A stretch of DNA of 64,000 bases from Sorghum bicolor (taxonomy: Eukaryota > Streptophyta > Magnoliopsida > Poales > Poaceae). Of this stretch, positions 44,333-57,007 are shown one piece after another; position 1 is the first letter of the stretch, and every line of letters begins with the position of its first letter. The translations under genes were made by a program, and so were the position numbers. The stretch is from assembly GCF_000003195.3 (NCBI RefSeq), contig NC_012873.2, positions 10,935,894 to 10,999,893 of the forward strand, given 5' to 3'. The notes beneath the pieces were generated by a model. That model saw nothing but the letters and a program-made list of their open reading frames with translations. It had not been told where the DNA came from and made no database searches.

Positions 44333-47300
44333 TCATTTTGGGAGTGATCCTATGACACACTTCTTTTGACCGTCGGAGCGGAACCAAGGCTTCATGCCAC
44401 TCTTGGTTAAACGGTTCTCGACTTGCTTGATCTTGCGCGGATGGTCGGTAAAGAGCGAGAACTCTGCGTAGTGGTTGTGTTCTTCGGGACTCTGGACTCC
44501 ATCTGCTCCCATGATCCTCTGCTTTCCAGACACAACCACATGCCTCTTCGGGTCTTTGGGCTTTGTATAGTAGGCTACCTGCGCGACACGGTTTGCTAGT
44601 ACCCACTGATCATCTTTATAGCCGACACTTTGGAGCTCCACGGTGGTTAGCCCATACTCGTCCACGACAATTGCCTTTGGCTTGACCCATTGGCACCGAA
44701 AGATTGGTATCTGTAGTTCACCACCGTAGTAAAGTTCCCATATCTCTTCAATCTGCCCATAGTATGGCTTGGTCTCCCCTGTGGCCTCGTCGATGCCCTC
44801 ATATCAAACACCGCTATTCTGTGCTGCGCTCTTCCCGTCCTTCTGTTTTGTGTGAAACCTGTATCCATTGATATCGTATCCATGCCATGAGGTTATCTGG
44901 GAGGATGGACCGGATGCAAGCTTTGCTTCATCAGTTTCACCATAGGGAGGTATGCCCTGCTGTTGGATCCACGTTGTGAAATTCATCTTATGCTGTCTTT
45001 GTACCCATGCCTCTGTGCGTCTGTTACAACCACGGCGAATCTCCTCTAGGTGCATCTCAACCCAAGTGTCCATGACCACTAACTGATTAAGGGTGCTGTG
45101 ATGAGCCTCTTGCAACTGTTCTTCTAGTACATCCGTGCGTACTTTCCTCCCCGTGCACCCCATACCCATGGTTCTGCCTTCATGCATAGGGACGGGCAGC
45201 CTAGTTGCATTTCCATCCCGGATGTATTTCATACAGCAGTTGATGGCCTCCTCTATTGTGTATGCCTCAATCATAGAGCCCTTCGGGTAAGCACGGTTAT
45301 GGACATATCTATTCAGGGTCGACATGAACCTCTCATACGTCCACATCTCGTGTAGGTAGACGGGCCCAAGTTCCTGTATCTGATCAACCATGTGCATCAT
45401 CAAGTGTGGCATAATATCGAAGAAAGATGGCGGGAAGCACATCTCGAGTTGGCAAAGTGTCTCTGCAATGAACTGTTTTAGTGTTGGCAGCTCAGCTTCA
45501 TTGATGACCTTTTGTGTGATAAAGTTGAAGAAGTAACATAGGCGTGTGATTACCATCTTCATGTACTCTTGTTCGATAGCCTTGATCACAATTGGGAGGA
45601 AAACTGTGACATGACATGACAGTCATGTGCATTGAAGCTGGTGAGTGTGAGGTCCTTCATTGAGACTAGGCTCTTGATGTTGGAACAGAAATCGGTTGGC
45701 ACCTTGACACCTCTAAGCTAGTGGCAAATGTCCTGCTTCTCATCTGTCGTGAGGTTGTAGCTCGCACCCGGAAGGTCCACTTTCCCGCTTTGTGCGGCCG
45801 GTGTTGGATGAATTTCGGTCCTAATGTCCTAGTTCACAAGATCCAGACGTGACTTTAGACCATCCTTCGTCTTAGTCTTGATGTCTAGCAGGACTCCGAT
45901 CGTGCTCTCAAACACATTCTTCTCTAGGTGCATGCAGTCGATGGCATGAGGCGTATCTAGCTCCTTCCAGTACGACAGGTACTTGAAGAAACACGACTGC
46001 TTTTTAAAAGGAACAGCAGGGGTAGTCTTTCCTTCTTCCTCCATCGTACCCCGCTTCCTCTTCTTCGTTGTTATGGTCTCACCTTGCTCAACTTTCTTCT
46101 TCTTCCCAAACTCAAAGTTTATGCCCTTGACAATGTCAAACACCTTTTGCCCATAACCCGTCTTCTTGGGCTCAATAGTTTGAGGTTCCGCCTGGTTATC
46201 AAAGAATTGATTCATTGAAGGGTGTCGGTACCTGTGCTTTTTGTCAAGGAATCGCCTGTGCCTCATGTACACCAACTTTTTTGATGCACTAAGGTAAGTA
46301 TAGCATGTACCGTCAATGCAGACTACACAACCTGACTTACCTTTGATCTGCCCTGATAGTGAAAAAAGGCCAGGGTAATCGGTGATGGTGACAAAGATGA
46401 TGTCTTTAAGAGTGAAGTACTCCTTTCGTGATGCATCCATCATATTGACCCCTTTTTCCCATAGTATCTTCATGTCCTCCATGAGCGGCTCTAGGAACAC
46501 ATCTATATCATTGCCTGGCTGTCGTGGTCTAGAAATAATCATGGTTAGTAAAAGATACTTGCGCTTCTGACATAGATAGTGAGGTAGGTTGTAGATGGTT
46601 AGGATGACTGGCCATGTGTTGTGGGAGCTACTGAGGTCACCAAACGGATTCATCCCATCGGTACTTAGTGCGAACCTGACATTACTCGCCTCATCACCGA
46701 ACTCTTTCGGAAACTTGGCGTCAAACCGCTTCCACTGCTTGCCATCAGAGGGGTGTCACAACTTGCCATCATTGTTGGGTATTCTTAACATCATTACCAA
46801 AAGTAGACAGTTTTCTAATTCTAGTAACGGTGCCAAAAATGCCAAACCTATCCCTCATACCACTTAAGCCAAGTTGTCATCCCCAGCATGACATGAGAGA
46901 CGCGGTATTGAAATATGCAATTGCTCTTCTAAATAAATAATGAATGGGATCTGCAAGCGCACAGATTAACACCGATGTAGCATTTTAACCGGGAAGTATT
47001 CTAGGTATCGTTATTTATATTTTACCACTAGGAAGGGATTAGTAACCATCAATGTTGATTATAGAATAGAATATGAGATTGAGTATCTATCATTGCATAT
47101 ATAATTGAGAACATTTATCTAACTCTTTCATACAGGGGTAAGTGTCACATAAAAGATATATGAAGTAATGAATAGTGACAAAGATAATTAATCTGATCAG
47201 CATAACTTAGCCACATAATAAATATGATAAGCACCTCAATTAGATATTCTAGAAAGTCATTAGCATGGTATTAGAACGAACTACAAGAATATTTCCTAAG

Positions 47301-49484
47301 TTATTCTCAACTATACAGTCTAGCATTATCATAGTTAGTGCAAGCATACTTAGCAATCATTGTGAGACAAGACTACGCCCATGCATAGTGATATTAGCAA
47401 GGTAAATGAGAAACATAGCAATCACTCCCCTGTAATAATGTTGCTTTGCCAGCCCAATACACGAGAGGGGGACTATATAAGAATCAATGAAGCTGTCACT
47501 ATCACGAACTACCCCACGATCTGGCATATTGGGTACAATCGCAGATAAATACGGTATAAGCACCACGCCTACACAATATCTATCATTTACCCATGGATCC
47601 GATAGATAAACGCTATACGATCCTAAACATGTATATAGATCCAATCTAACTAAGCCAAGTACATAACTATGATAAACTAAGAACAATATAATCTTGAATA
47701 TAAACAAGTAGAGCAAAGTCATAAGCAATATATTGAAGTAGAACAAAGTCATATTCAAAATATTGAAGAACAAAGATGATTAGAAGAACAATTAGAAGAA
47801 CAATTAGAGAATTACCAAGAATCCTCTTGACAGATCCAGAAACCAATCGAAGATTGACTCCTTCTAGTTCTAATCCTATGTAGCTATGCTAATCTAGATG
47901 TCTAATTGATGTGGTGGCTCTAGGCTTGATCAGATACTTCTTCTCCCTTGAGGAATAATGAATTAGGGTTGAGAGACTCTCTCCTCTAGGGGCCAGGGGG
48001 TCTGGTTTTATAGTCCCTTCAAGTGAATATGGGCGGTTGGATCAAACCGACATTGATTGAACGGTTATCCTTGATCCTTTAGGTTGGTGGAGATTAGTCC
48101 CGAAAGAGAGTCTTGATCCAACTCAGAGAGGGGGCGGGCGCCCAGTGCCTGGCCCTGTTCGGCCTCCGCTTCCTTCCCGTTCCTTTTGGAGTCTTCTAGA
48201 TGTAAGATAATTGCGCGGCACGTTGATATCTCTATGTAATCCCAACGTGTGGGCCTTTCTTCCTTATTTCCTGATAACCCCCTGCAGAAATAGACAAACA
48301 CCAAAACTCGTGGAATTCTGTCAGATAAAACCCTAAGTCTAGATGTTGATTTCATTTGGATCATTTTCTTTGTTTATTTGATAATTAAATTTGATACTTA
48401 AGGACCGTCAACAATCATCCTTCATTCGTTCTGCTGATGCATGCCACGACATCAGTTGGGCATCCTCTGGGTTCCCGAATAGCGCACGTAGGCGATCGAT
48501 CACTGGTAGGTACCACACTGAGAGTGCAGGGCTTTTCCTCTACATGTAACCCCCTTCTTCCTCATCCTCGGGAGATGGGATCTGCTTCTTGGCTGTCTGG
48601 ATCTTCGCTTTCTTGTTCCCTCTCTTTGTTGGTCTCTCAACATCCGCGTCTGCACGACAACCGGCATTCCTTTTATATCAGCTCGCGTCGCAGTGCGGAT
48701 AGCTCTGCAAGTTCTCATACTTACCCCAATATAGAATACAGTGGTTAGGGCATGCATGAAACTTTTTAAGCGTCATCGCCACTGGACGGATCATCTTCTT
48801 CGCTCGGTAGGTATTGGCAGGCACCTTGTTACCCTCTGGGTATGAGTCAGCAAGCCTCTCTAACAGGACATTAAAGCTTGTGTCGGACCACCCATGGTGA
48901 GCCTTCAGCATGAGCATCTGGAGGTTAAAACGCAACACCGTCAAATGCTTTGGACAACCCTCATACAGGGGATCAATTGCTGCCTGCTTCATCTCTTTGA
49001 AATTCTCCAACCACTTCGGATTTCCAAACAGAACGTCATCTTGATCCATACGGTCAGCAACATTTAAAAAAATCTCCACATCTTCGGGCCCCAAGACAAC
49101 ATCACCCTGCTCATCATCATCACCGCCACCGTCTTCAATCAGATCATGGAGGCCCGCCGATGGAGATGGTTGTCGTCCCCCATCATTCACCATTGACGAG
49201 TTACCTCCGCCAGATGCACCTGTCACACTTGGATCTGCTTCTTCACCGTGATACTTCTAGATGGTGTAGTCCTTGACGAAACCATGCCTGATCAAGTGAG
49301 ACTGCACCACGTTATCTTCCTATACAAGGTTGTTCTTACAACTATTGCACGGACAAATGATGCGCTCTCGACCCAAAGACACACGGTGCTTTTTCGCAGC
49401 GGCAACAAACTTTCTCACATGTCCTAAAAAAGCTAAATCGTTACTGACCCTCGGTATCTTATACATCCACTCTTCCCTATCCAT
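44333..49484 (-). pseudogene. CACTA TNP2 transposase, broken by stops and a solo LTR
   Basis: The ATG at 49484 starts MDREEWMYKIP, a transposase-associated domain with CPCNSC, interrupted by two TAG codons. The TNP2 core begins near 48760 with the zinc motif CPNHCILYWGKY and continues as VWYLPVIDRLRALF. After the LTR insertion come SDGK, FALSTDGMNPFGD, YLCQKRKY and DCMHLEKNVFES (46653-45829). A DUF4218-like part (PPSFFDIMPHLMMHM, 45450-45380) and a DUF4216-like part (TKQKDG, IPIFRCQWVK, 44870-44640) follow. A Trp-to-stop change lies just left of the LTR near 46757. The protein would cut and join the CACTA ends; this copy cannot make it. Confidence 0.8.
46773..48413 (-). mobile_element. Solo LTR inside TNP2
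   Basis: It runs from TGTTGGGTATTC to ACCGTCAACA, 1641 bp, flanked by a perfect ATCAT duplication (46768-46772, 48414-48418). It is homologous to the LTR at 58583-59814. The orientation is taken from that copy, whose polypurine tract lies on its right. There is no coding part. Confidence 0.85.
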
Positions 49485-49819
49485 AGCTGCGACCACCTAG
49501 CACACACAAAGGGAGAAAAACAAATAAAGATATATGAAAACATGTGAGTAGCCCTAAATCTAGTTTTATTTCTCTCCTCCATTTGGATCTAGATCTAAAA
49601 TATTTGGATCTAGATATAGATCTAGCAAACCACCTAAATAATGTAAAGGGAGAAATGAGAGTTAGAGAGTAAGAAATCCACCTCTTGCAATGCCCCCCTT
49701 CACCAAATAAAAGGGCAAAAAGTTTTTCCCTCTAAGAAATTAAATATTAGGGTTTTGAGGTCAAAACCCTAATAAATGAAGGAGGAGCCACGGGGAAGAA
49801 GAAGGGGGTCGGGCTGTTG

Positions 49820-49829
49820 CTTTTATAGG
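49820..49829 (-). promoter_or_regulatory. TATA box of TNP2
   Basis: CCTATAAAAG on the - strand, about 6 bp from the repeat array at 49836 and about 340 bp upstream of the TNP2 ATG. Confidence 0.65.
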
Positions 49830-49835
49830 CACAGC

Positions 49836-50165
49836 CTTAACTGTGGCGGGCAATTTAAAGAAACCGCCACGGTTAATGAACAATTAACTGTGGCGGTCGC
49901 AGTGAAAGTGGCCACCACGGTTAATTCATTAACCGTGACGGTTCTCTTAAGCGGCCCGCCATGGTTAAAAGATTAACCGAGGCGGTTTCCCTAAAGCAAC
50001 CGCCACGGTTAATACATTAACCGAGGCGGTTTACTTACGACAACCGTCACGGTTAACGTAAGATTAACTGTGGCGGTTTGCTTACAGTGACCGCCACGAT
50101 TAAAGAATTATCCGTAACGGTCGCCTGGCTGGCAGCCCAGCCCAGGTTAACCGAGGAGGCCGCCT
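49836..50165. repeat. CACTA subterminal repeat array, right end
   Basis: More than ten copies of TTAACTGTGGCGG or TTAACCGAGGCGG in both orientations, spaced 25-35 bp, ending about 45 bp from the terminus. Confidence 0.85.
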
Positions 50166-50212
50166 CGGTGGCCCAAAACAAAATGTCTCCTAAAATTTTT
50201 TTTGTAGTAGTG

Positions 50213-50559
50213 CAATATACTTGTACGTCATGGTTGCCACAGTAGTGATTAATTGTAGTTCACATGTGCACATATGTGTTGTCAGGAATGTACCACTATT
50301 TTCTAGATTAAATTAAACATGAAAATATCTAAATTTGTAATAATCCAAACACATAATGTTAGTACATTTAATGGGTCAAACTATAGGAAATGCCGTGCTA
50401 AGATGATCTCAAGATTGACACAACTGTGAGTTGCTATCATGCCACGCAGGGAAAACCTAAGCAGTTTACTCCTCATGAGAAGAAATCATTTGAGATTGCC
50501 AATAACCTATTTTGAGGTATCGTGATTGACGCTCTTTTTGAAACAGAAATGCTATAGGA
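50213..50559. other. Intergenic DNA right of the CACTA element
   Basis: I see no gene or named repeat. Confidence 0.5.
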
Positions 50560-50931
50560 CACACATGTGTTTTGTTGGTTGTTAGCACACACATTTTATG
50601 GCCGTTCGATGGCGATCGTGTGCCTCCTTTGCTTCTGTCCTTTTCTTTCTCTGAATTGTAGGGCTCACTCTAAACTTTACTGCATTTTCTCACTTTCCCC
50701 ATCGCTTTGTACCTGTGAGAGGAATCGAGAGGAAGGGGTTCGCCCCCGGTGATTTTCTCGGCGATTTCACCAGCGAGCTCCCCGCGCCCCATCTCTGCTG
50801 CGCGTTGCCAGCGACCTCACCGCTCCGCTGCGCCCCGTCTGTCGCCAGCGGCCTCGCCACTTCACTGCGCCCCGTCTCTGTGCGTCGCCTCCTCCTCTCC
50901 GATTCAGTTCTACCATTGCCAGAGCTCCGAA
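50560..50931 (+). other. Possible first exon of a host gene
   Basis: A GC-rich block after a CT-rich leader ends at GCTCCGAAG before GTACTTGTTTG, which looks like a splice donor, and T/G-rich intron-like sequence follows to about 52300. The ORFs in it are short and unrecognised. Any further exons are cut off by gypsy-A copy 2. Confidence 0.3.
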
Positions 50932-52319
50932 GGTACTTGTTTGTTCAGTGCTTGCTCCCCGCGATTTGGGAAGGGGATTTTTGGATGTAGACTGAGGATT
51001 TTCGTTGGATTTGTGGTTTATTTGGTTGATTTGCGGTTGTGGCTGTTGATTTGGTTGCAGCAGGGGGCGTTTGCAGTAGGAGCGTTGTATTTGCGTTGGA
51101 TTTTAGGGGATTTTGTGCTGTGGTTGTGGATTTGCTTGCAGTAGAGGCGTTTGGTGATGTGTGTGGTGCATCTGCTTTGTTCGTAGGTGGATTTTGGGGA
51201 TTTTGGGTTGTGGCTATGGATTTGGTTGCAGTAGGCCAGGGCGGTTGCTAGGGTGTGTGGCGTACCGGCTCAGCTGCCATAGTTCCTTGCTCAAACTGCA
51301 GGCACGGTGATTGTCCTTCTCTTCGTCTAGGGCCTGTCGACTTATTTGATGTGATGGCAAGCGAGAGGTAGAGAATAATCATATTGTCATGGGCTAATAG
51401 CTCGCCATGATTTGCACGTAGAGTGATGGGGTGTGGGGGGATTATTCTCTTAAGCCAATGCGAGAGCATAAGGGAGAAAAAAGCAGCATGGATTAGGACG
51501 CAGTTTGTGGTGGTTTGGGCTATTAATTAAGCTATTGTAAATGTGAGTCCAATGTTGTTAATGATTTATAGTTCATTTCTCAGTTTCTAGTTAGAGACTG
51601 TACATTTTATCATAGTAGCATGTTATTATTGAATCTTTGTTTGATTTTGGTTGTATGATTTTGGATGGATATTTGTTTGAACTAGGTTTGCAAGAAATAA
51701 AACTGGATTTTTTTATCTCTGCACTGATTATTAAGCTGGCAGGTAGGATTGAAAGAGTTCAGCTTTTGTTTGATTGCTGAATTGCCTAGTGGAGCTGAAT
51801 AGCTAATTGTAGGTGGTCTGAAATCTAGGCTTGTTCGGTCATGAATGTGTATTTTGTGGTTTTAGTTGTTTGCTTGTTAGCTGAGATTGTTAGTAGAAAT
51901 TGCTTATTTCACTTGTTCAATTCATGAGCAACTATTTCAGTTTTTTCGCTACATACACTAAATAGAACCATCTAAGTTATCCAATGCAACTAGTAGACTG
52001 CAATTGAGCAATTGGAGTTTGGATTTTCCAAATCCACTCCCAACGTATGTGGCCTATAATATCTTGCTCTTGATATTGTTATTTTTAGTTCTCTGATCTG
52101 AATATATATGTATATATATGCTGCTAGTTAATGAAATGCTCAAATGTTCCTCTGTGCTTGTTATCTAGCGCTTCTTCATGTTATGCTTGCTTTTACCAAA
52201 TATTTGTTAATTGGGATGTCTAATTACTTCTTATATTGCGCTTATTTTTTATATGTTGCTGAAAGTTTGCCCTGTTCTTGTGCCGTCAAATGTTCCTGGT
52301 CTTTTTAGTAATTAACATG
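50932..52319. other. T/G-rich, intron-like DNA
   Basis: Long T-rich stretches and no ORF that I can support, ending at the gypsy-A copy 2 LTR. Confidence 0.4.
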
Positions 52320-53034
52320 TGTTGATGCAAAAGCTGATCTGCAAACACAAAGGGCTAATACCCGATTCAAACGTTAAGGCGTGCCAGCCGATTTGACCTT
52401 ACTATCGGCAAAGGTGATAACTCGAATACTTTGGTTCCGACAACAGCGATGCGCCCGGATGTCACGGCCAAGAGGTACTCACGCGGAACTCGAGAATACG
52501 CCGAGCTTAAGTCGACGAACTCCTAAGAACTCGTAATAAAAAGGAAAAATATGACGAAGTCATCGAAAAAGTAGATGCTGGAATATGAGTAAAAACTTGT
52601 GATTGATTGATTGATAGATGTTCATTATAAGGCCCTAGGGTCTACATTTATACCCTACTCAAAGAGCTACAATCAGACACGACTAGGACTCGAATTCTAA
52701 ACTAAACAAAATCCGTATACAAAACGATTTTAAATAACTAAGGAAAACATAGAACCATCCCCTCGTAACTGACCGAGACACTGCCACATATCAATCGGCA
52801 ACCTCCACGCTTCCTTTCAGAGTCATCGGCAGTTTCCCTGTTATGGCCATCGGCAAGCACCAATATTGAGTGTCGGCAAGAACACGTTACCACCCCTGGA
52901 CTTAGCCACATTCACTCGCCTCTTCATCGGCAGCTCCCCTCATCGGCAAATCCTCTGCAGTCTAGTTACCGTTGTCCACCTGCCGATCTGTACTCTACTG
53001 GTCCCCGTGCACGTGTCCCAAAACGGTGTCAACA
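52320..53034 (-). repeat. 3' LTR of gypsy-A copy 2
   Basis: Read on -, it starts TGTTGACACCG at 53034 and ends at 52320, 715 bp, with a TATA box at 52646-52652. It is preceded on its own strand by the G-rich polypurine tract (53035-53050). Confidence 0.88.
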
Positions 53035-53433
53035 TATGCCCCCCAGTTTCAGAGTATGAATCTCTTAATGCTCCAAAATTCTCTCCATTAATGACGCCTT
53101 TCCGCAGTTAATTCTTTCAATCTGGCAACCGACCGTTAAAGCCAAACAACCCTGGCCCGATTCCTTCGCAGATCCCTCGAATTTCTCAACCTCCCAAACT
53201 GGACGCCCCACTTTATTCGTACATCGGCAATATAACCATTAGAAAGAGCTGCCGATGGACCGACCAGGAAATCTTTGCACAGTGAAATATTTCCAAAATC
53301 ATGACCGCTTGCTGTCAAATCACCTGCACAATCCCTTGATTACCGTGCGAACAGTTGCCATATCTACCTGAGCACCCTTGAGTTTCACGGATGCGGCAAA
53401 GAGATAAGTCAGATCTGCCCCTGCCCGTTTTGT

Positions 53434-53443
53434 CCTATAAATA
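53434..53443 (+). promoter_or_regulatory. TATA box of the antisense gene, copy 2
   Basis: CCTATAAATA, about 150 bp before the ATG at 53593, matching copy 1. Confidence 0.65.
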
Positions 53444-53592
53444 CTTCCTTCTCGGGTACTCCTTCTTCACCTGTCATTCTACAACCCCAAAATCCACTTC
53501 CTTGGCGGCGGCACCGTTCGAGGACTCCAAGAATTCTAGCAAGAACTTCCCCCAACAACCCTCGAGTTTTCGACCTTCTTCCCCGCGAGAAA

Positions 53593-56500
53593 ATGGCCAT
53601 CAACTTCACCGTGCTTGAGGTCAGTTCTATTTCTCTCCTGTATTTTCACTGCACTCCTGTTCATCCGCAATTCATCTTACTGAATACTTTTTTTTTCTTT
53701 TGCTCTTCTTTTTACCCCGAAAACTTCTAGGATCTGTCCAATAGAATTGTCATCCCTACCGATCAACCACACCTCCAATGTCTCGATCCGCTAGGGAACC
53801 TAGATCCTACCGATCTGATCAACGCAGAGACAAACAGAATCCCTTTTAGAGCCGAGAATTTTTCTCTAGATTTGTGGAAAGACGCCTTCCGTTCTTGGCC
53901 CAGTCCTACCAAGGGATGGAAGGATTGGTCTTGAGAGTCAGCCATTCAAATGAAGTTCAATGGGGCGAGCGAAAACTGGACCAATGCATTAGGTTGTCTC
54001 TTGCCGATATGCATAGGAATGAATCACTGCTGATTGCTGCATCATATTTCTGGTCAGACACACTTAATGCTTTTATTTTCGGCCACGGCCCTGCTTCTCC
54101 CACTCTTGCCGATGTGCTCATGCTCACCGGCTTAGATGTATCCACTGCCGATAGTAGTCATATATTTGACACCACACTTAGTGCTAAAGTGGAAACCCGC
54201 TCTATCGGCGGTTGGTCTGGGTACATTCAGAAGTACCGTAGAACAGGGCCTGTCAACATAAAGGAACAAACCACCTTCCTGAACATGTGGCTGGACAAAT
54301 TTGTATTCTGTGGTCGATCGGCAGGACCAACCTCTGTCTACCTATCGGCAGCAGAGAGATTAGCTAACGGTAGCCGATTTCCCCTCAGCCGATACCTGCT
54401 TGGCTCTGCCTATCATCTTCTCCACCAAGTAGCCAAGAAACTTTTGCTCGGCGAATCCATCGGCAACTTAGGGGGCCCTTGGTGGTTCATCAACATGTGG
54501 CTTAGCCTCCATATGCATAAGCGATTGGAATTCGACCTCTTTGCACAGTGTTTCCCCAGGGATATAGCAGAGGATCATGAGTTAGATGAAGAAGAATCGG
54601 CAACCCATCCTCCCTTAAACTATGGCGAAGCCGTCATAGTCTTGCCTGGTACTGGAGGCAATAGAGATCAAGTCAGCCGATTCTTTTAGACTCTTTATGA
54701 GGGTCTGACCAAAGAACAGCGAGCGTGGATGCCTTATGAAGATCCAGACACAAGATTTCCTCTGACCTTTCACCCCTTCGACGATGCTCTCAATAAAGAT
54801 CATGATGTGATGATGGCACTCATCACTCCAAGAGCCATACCAGTAAACTTCTTCGGCAGTGGGAAAGCCTCCAACCAGACCTATGAATTTTACAACCCAT
54901 CGGCACTAGCCCATCAACTAGCTTTCGGTCAGCTGCCGATTGCACTTTGTTATGCCAATGTGATAAAACCCAGGGAAACCATCACTAGTCTTCTTGAGTG
55001 GACCAGAATAGCTCAACTGCCACCAAATGCCGATACAGACGCCGATCTATCAGATTGGATCCCGGCCCTCTTCATTACTCAGGCATACAAACAATGGTGG
55101 GAAGAATGGAAAGAGCATTTGTTCTGCAAATCGGCTCTCACATACCGCAGCATGATCGACCCCCAGTACAAATTCCCCGATAATACTGTAAGTATTTCTA
55201 AACCGATGTTTCAATCCTTTCACTTTTACTTCCATCGGTAACTCACTTTCTGTGTTATATTACAGGTTGATAACACACCCCCATCGGTCAGCAGGAGTGG
55301 TAAGCCAATTGAGCTCCTTCCATCTGGTCCTATTTCTTTGATCGACAACAACTCTCCCACCTTAGCTGCTATAATGCATCGGGGTGTACGTCTCAAGAAA
55401 GTCACCACCAAGCGGACGAAGGCATCTCCATCGGTAGCTGCCTCTACTTTGGCACAAGCCTTCAAGGTAAACTCTCGAATTCTTATATTCACACCAATTT
55501 TATTTTTATACTTATCATACTTGTACTCACAAACTTTATTGTTGTATCAGCAAACCGACACATCGGTAAAAACTAGAGGTGTGACTGCCGATGCCCCCTA
55601 GTCCAACCAACCAAAGAGGAAAAGCTCCAAGAGTACCACAAGCCAGGCGAAGCGTCAGAAAATAGCAATACCTTCCCCTCCCCCAGTGTCTCCAATTCTA
55701 GTGGAATCTTCTCCTTCTTCTCCAGAAGTTCAGATACAACATGCACCATCTCCTCCTCAGCCACAAGAAGAACCTCACGCAGAAGAACCCCAGCCAGAGG
55801 AACCTCAGCCAGAAGATACATCGGCTGACGTGCACGAGCAAACTGCCGATCCAGCAAGTTCAATCATAGCATCGGTAGTTTCCTCAATCCAAACAAGTAT
55901 TGCTCCCCCTCAAGGTAACATACTCTCTATGAAATCATTACCGATGAACCTACTTTTCCGTCTTATAATTATCTTTGTTACTCTTTTAGCTGACATAATC
56001 TCATCGGCAACTCTAGCCGATCAGCCCGTAATTCCATCGACTTCAACCGATCAGAGGCAAGAAATAGCTCTGAAACAAGTAAGTTACCTGATCTCTACCC
56101 GTATTGTTTACCAGTGCTTGATCATAGAATAACTTATTTTATTTTCTTTTTTAGGAACAAGACTCTCCTGACAGCTTGTTCTCCTTCACCATCGACATCT
56201 CTGAGGATGAAGGCGAGGAGGCAAGTTCTTCTCGAGCAGTTGGAATCACATCGCCAGAAATCAGGGCAAAGTTAGAAGAATTATCGGCCCTCCTTCATCA
56301 AGACACAGCCCAATTGGTCAATGACTCTGATCCGGCCAAGGCCTTGTTCAAGACCCTCACAGGCCAAATTCCCGCCGATGCCGAAGAAATCCTTTTTCAA
56401 GCTGCACACCTAGAGAGCCGTCAGCTGCAGTACCAAAAAGCTGCCCAGCGTCTTGCCGATAGAGTTGCTCACGCTCAGCTCTCCGAGGAGATGATGAAAG

Positions 56501-56850
56501 TAAAGCTCCTTGCCGATGAGAAGCACAAGAGCATCGGCACTTTGACATCCTCAGGAGATGTATTGAAGCAAAAGATTTCTGATCTATCGGCGTGAAGGGA
56601 AGCCCTGTTGGCAGAACTCAAACAGGTACAAGAATCCTTATCTCAAGCCCAACAAGAAGAAAGCCAGTTGCCCGAAACGATCAAGCTTCTCGAACAAGAG
56701 CGAAATATCCAAGCCCGCAAAGCACTGCAGATGAAGAAGAAGCTGAAACCAGTGGAAGGTTCTGCGGATGATGACGTGAAGGAAATAGAAGAAGCCAACC
56801 AGATCCGTCTATGTGCTATATCGACGATCCAGGCGCTGCTGAACATGTGA
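53593..56850 (+). pseudogene. Antisense accessory gene, copy 2: plant mobile domain and coiled coil
   Basis: Exon 1 (53593-53619, MAINFTVLE), intron 53620-53730, exon 2 (53731-55187) with DLSNRIVIPTDQPH and the plant mobile domain (ADVLMLTGLDV, NLGGPWWFINMWL), exon 3 (55266-55466) and a Pro/Glu/Ser-rich exon from 55551. The coiled-coil end (56176-56850) starts near IDISEDEGEEASSS and is rich in Gln, Glu and Lys. Against copy 1 it has one lost T near 53932 and in-frame stops at 54687-54689, 55599-55601 and 56593-56595. Exon 1, intron 1 and TATA spacing are the same as in copy 1. It converges with pol; two hairpins lie between them. Confidence 0.75.
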
Positions 56851-56910
56851 ACTCTTCATCGGTGACATACCCTACTCTCTTCTTTCCAATCCTCCTAATA
56901 TTTTGGTCCA

Positions 56911-56996
56911 GCCGATAGGACTGTTATCGGCACCATTTAAAACATTGAGTTTAGTCCCAGACACACTTTGATCTAGCCGATAGGAATGTTATTGGC
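56911..56996. repeat. Two GCCGATA hairpins between convergent genes, copy 2
   Basis: Perfect 7-bp stem at 56911-56931 and a one-mismatch stem at 56976-56996, both with 7-base loops. They correspond to 4485-4505 and 4554-4574 in copy 1. Confidence 0.75.
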
Positions 56997-57007
56997 ATTT
57001 TAAACTC

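Larger units (their letters stand above)
38055..50212 (-). mobile_element. CACTA (En/Spm) DNA transposon, 12.2 kb, with TNP2 and Ulp1-type genes
   Basis: It starts CACTACTACAGAAA and ends TTTGTAGTAGTG, with a perfect CAA duplication on each side (38052-38054, 50213-50215). Subterminal arrays of TTAAC(C/T)G(A/T)GGCGG fill both ends, and a third array lies internally at 43882-44010. Both genes run on the - strand: TNP2 transposase (49484-44333), then a second gene with a plant transposase domain and an Ulp1-like domain (42310-38647). Both are damaged, and a solo LTR (46773-48413) sits inside TNP2. The element therefore needs outside transposase. Confidence 0.92.
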
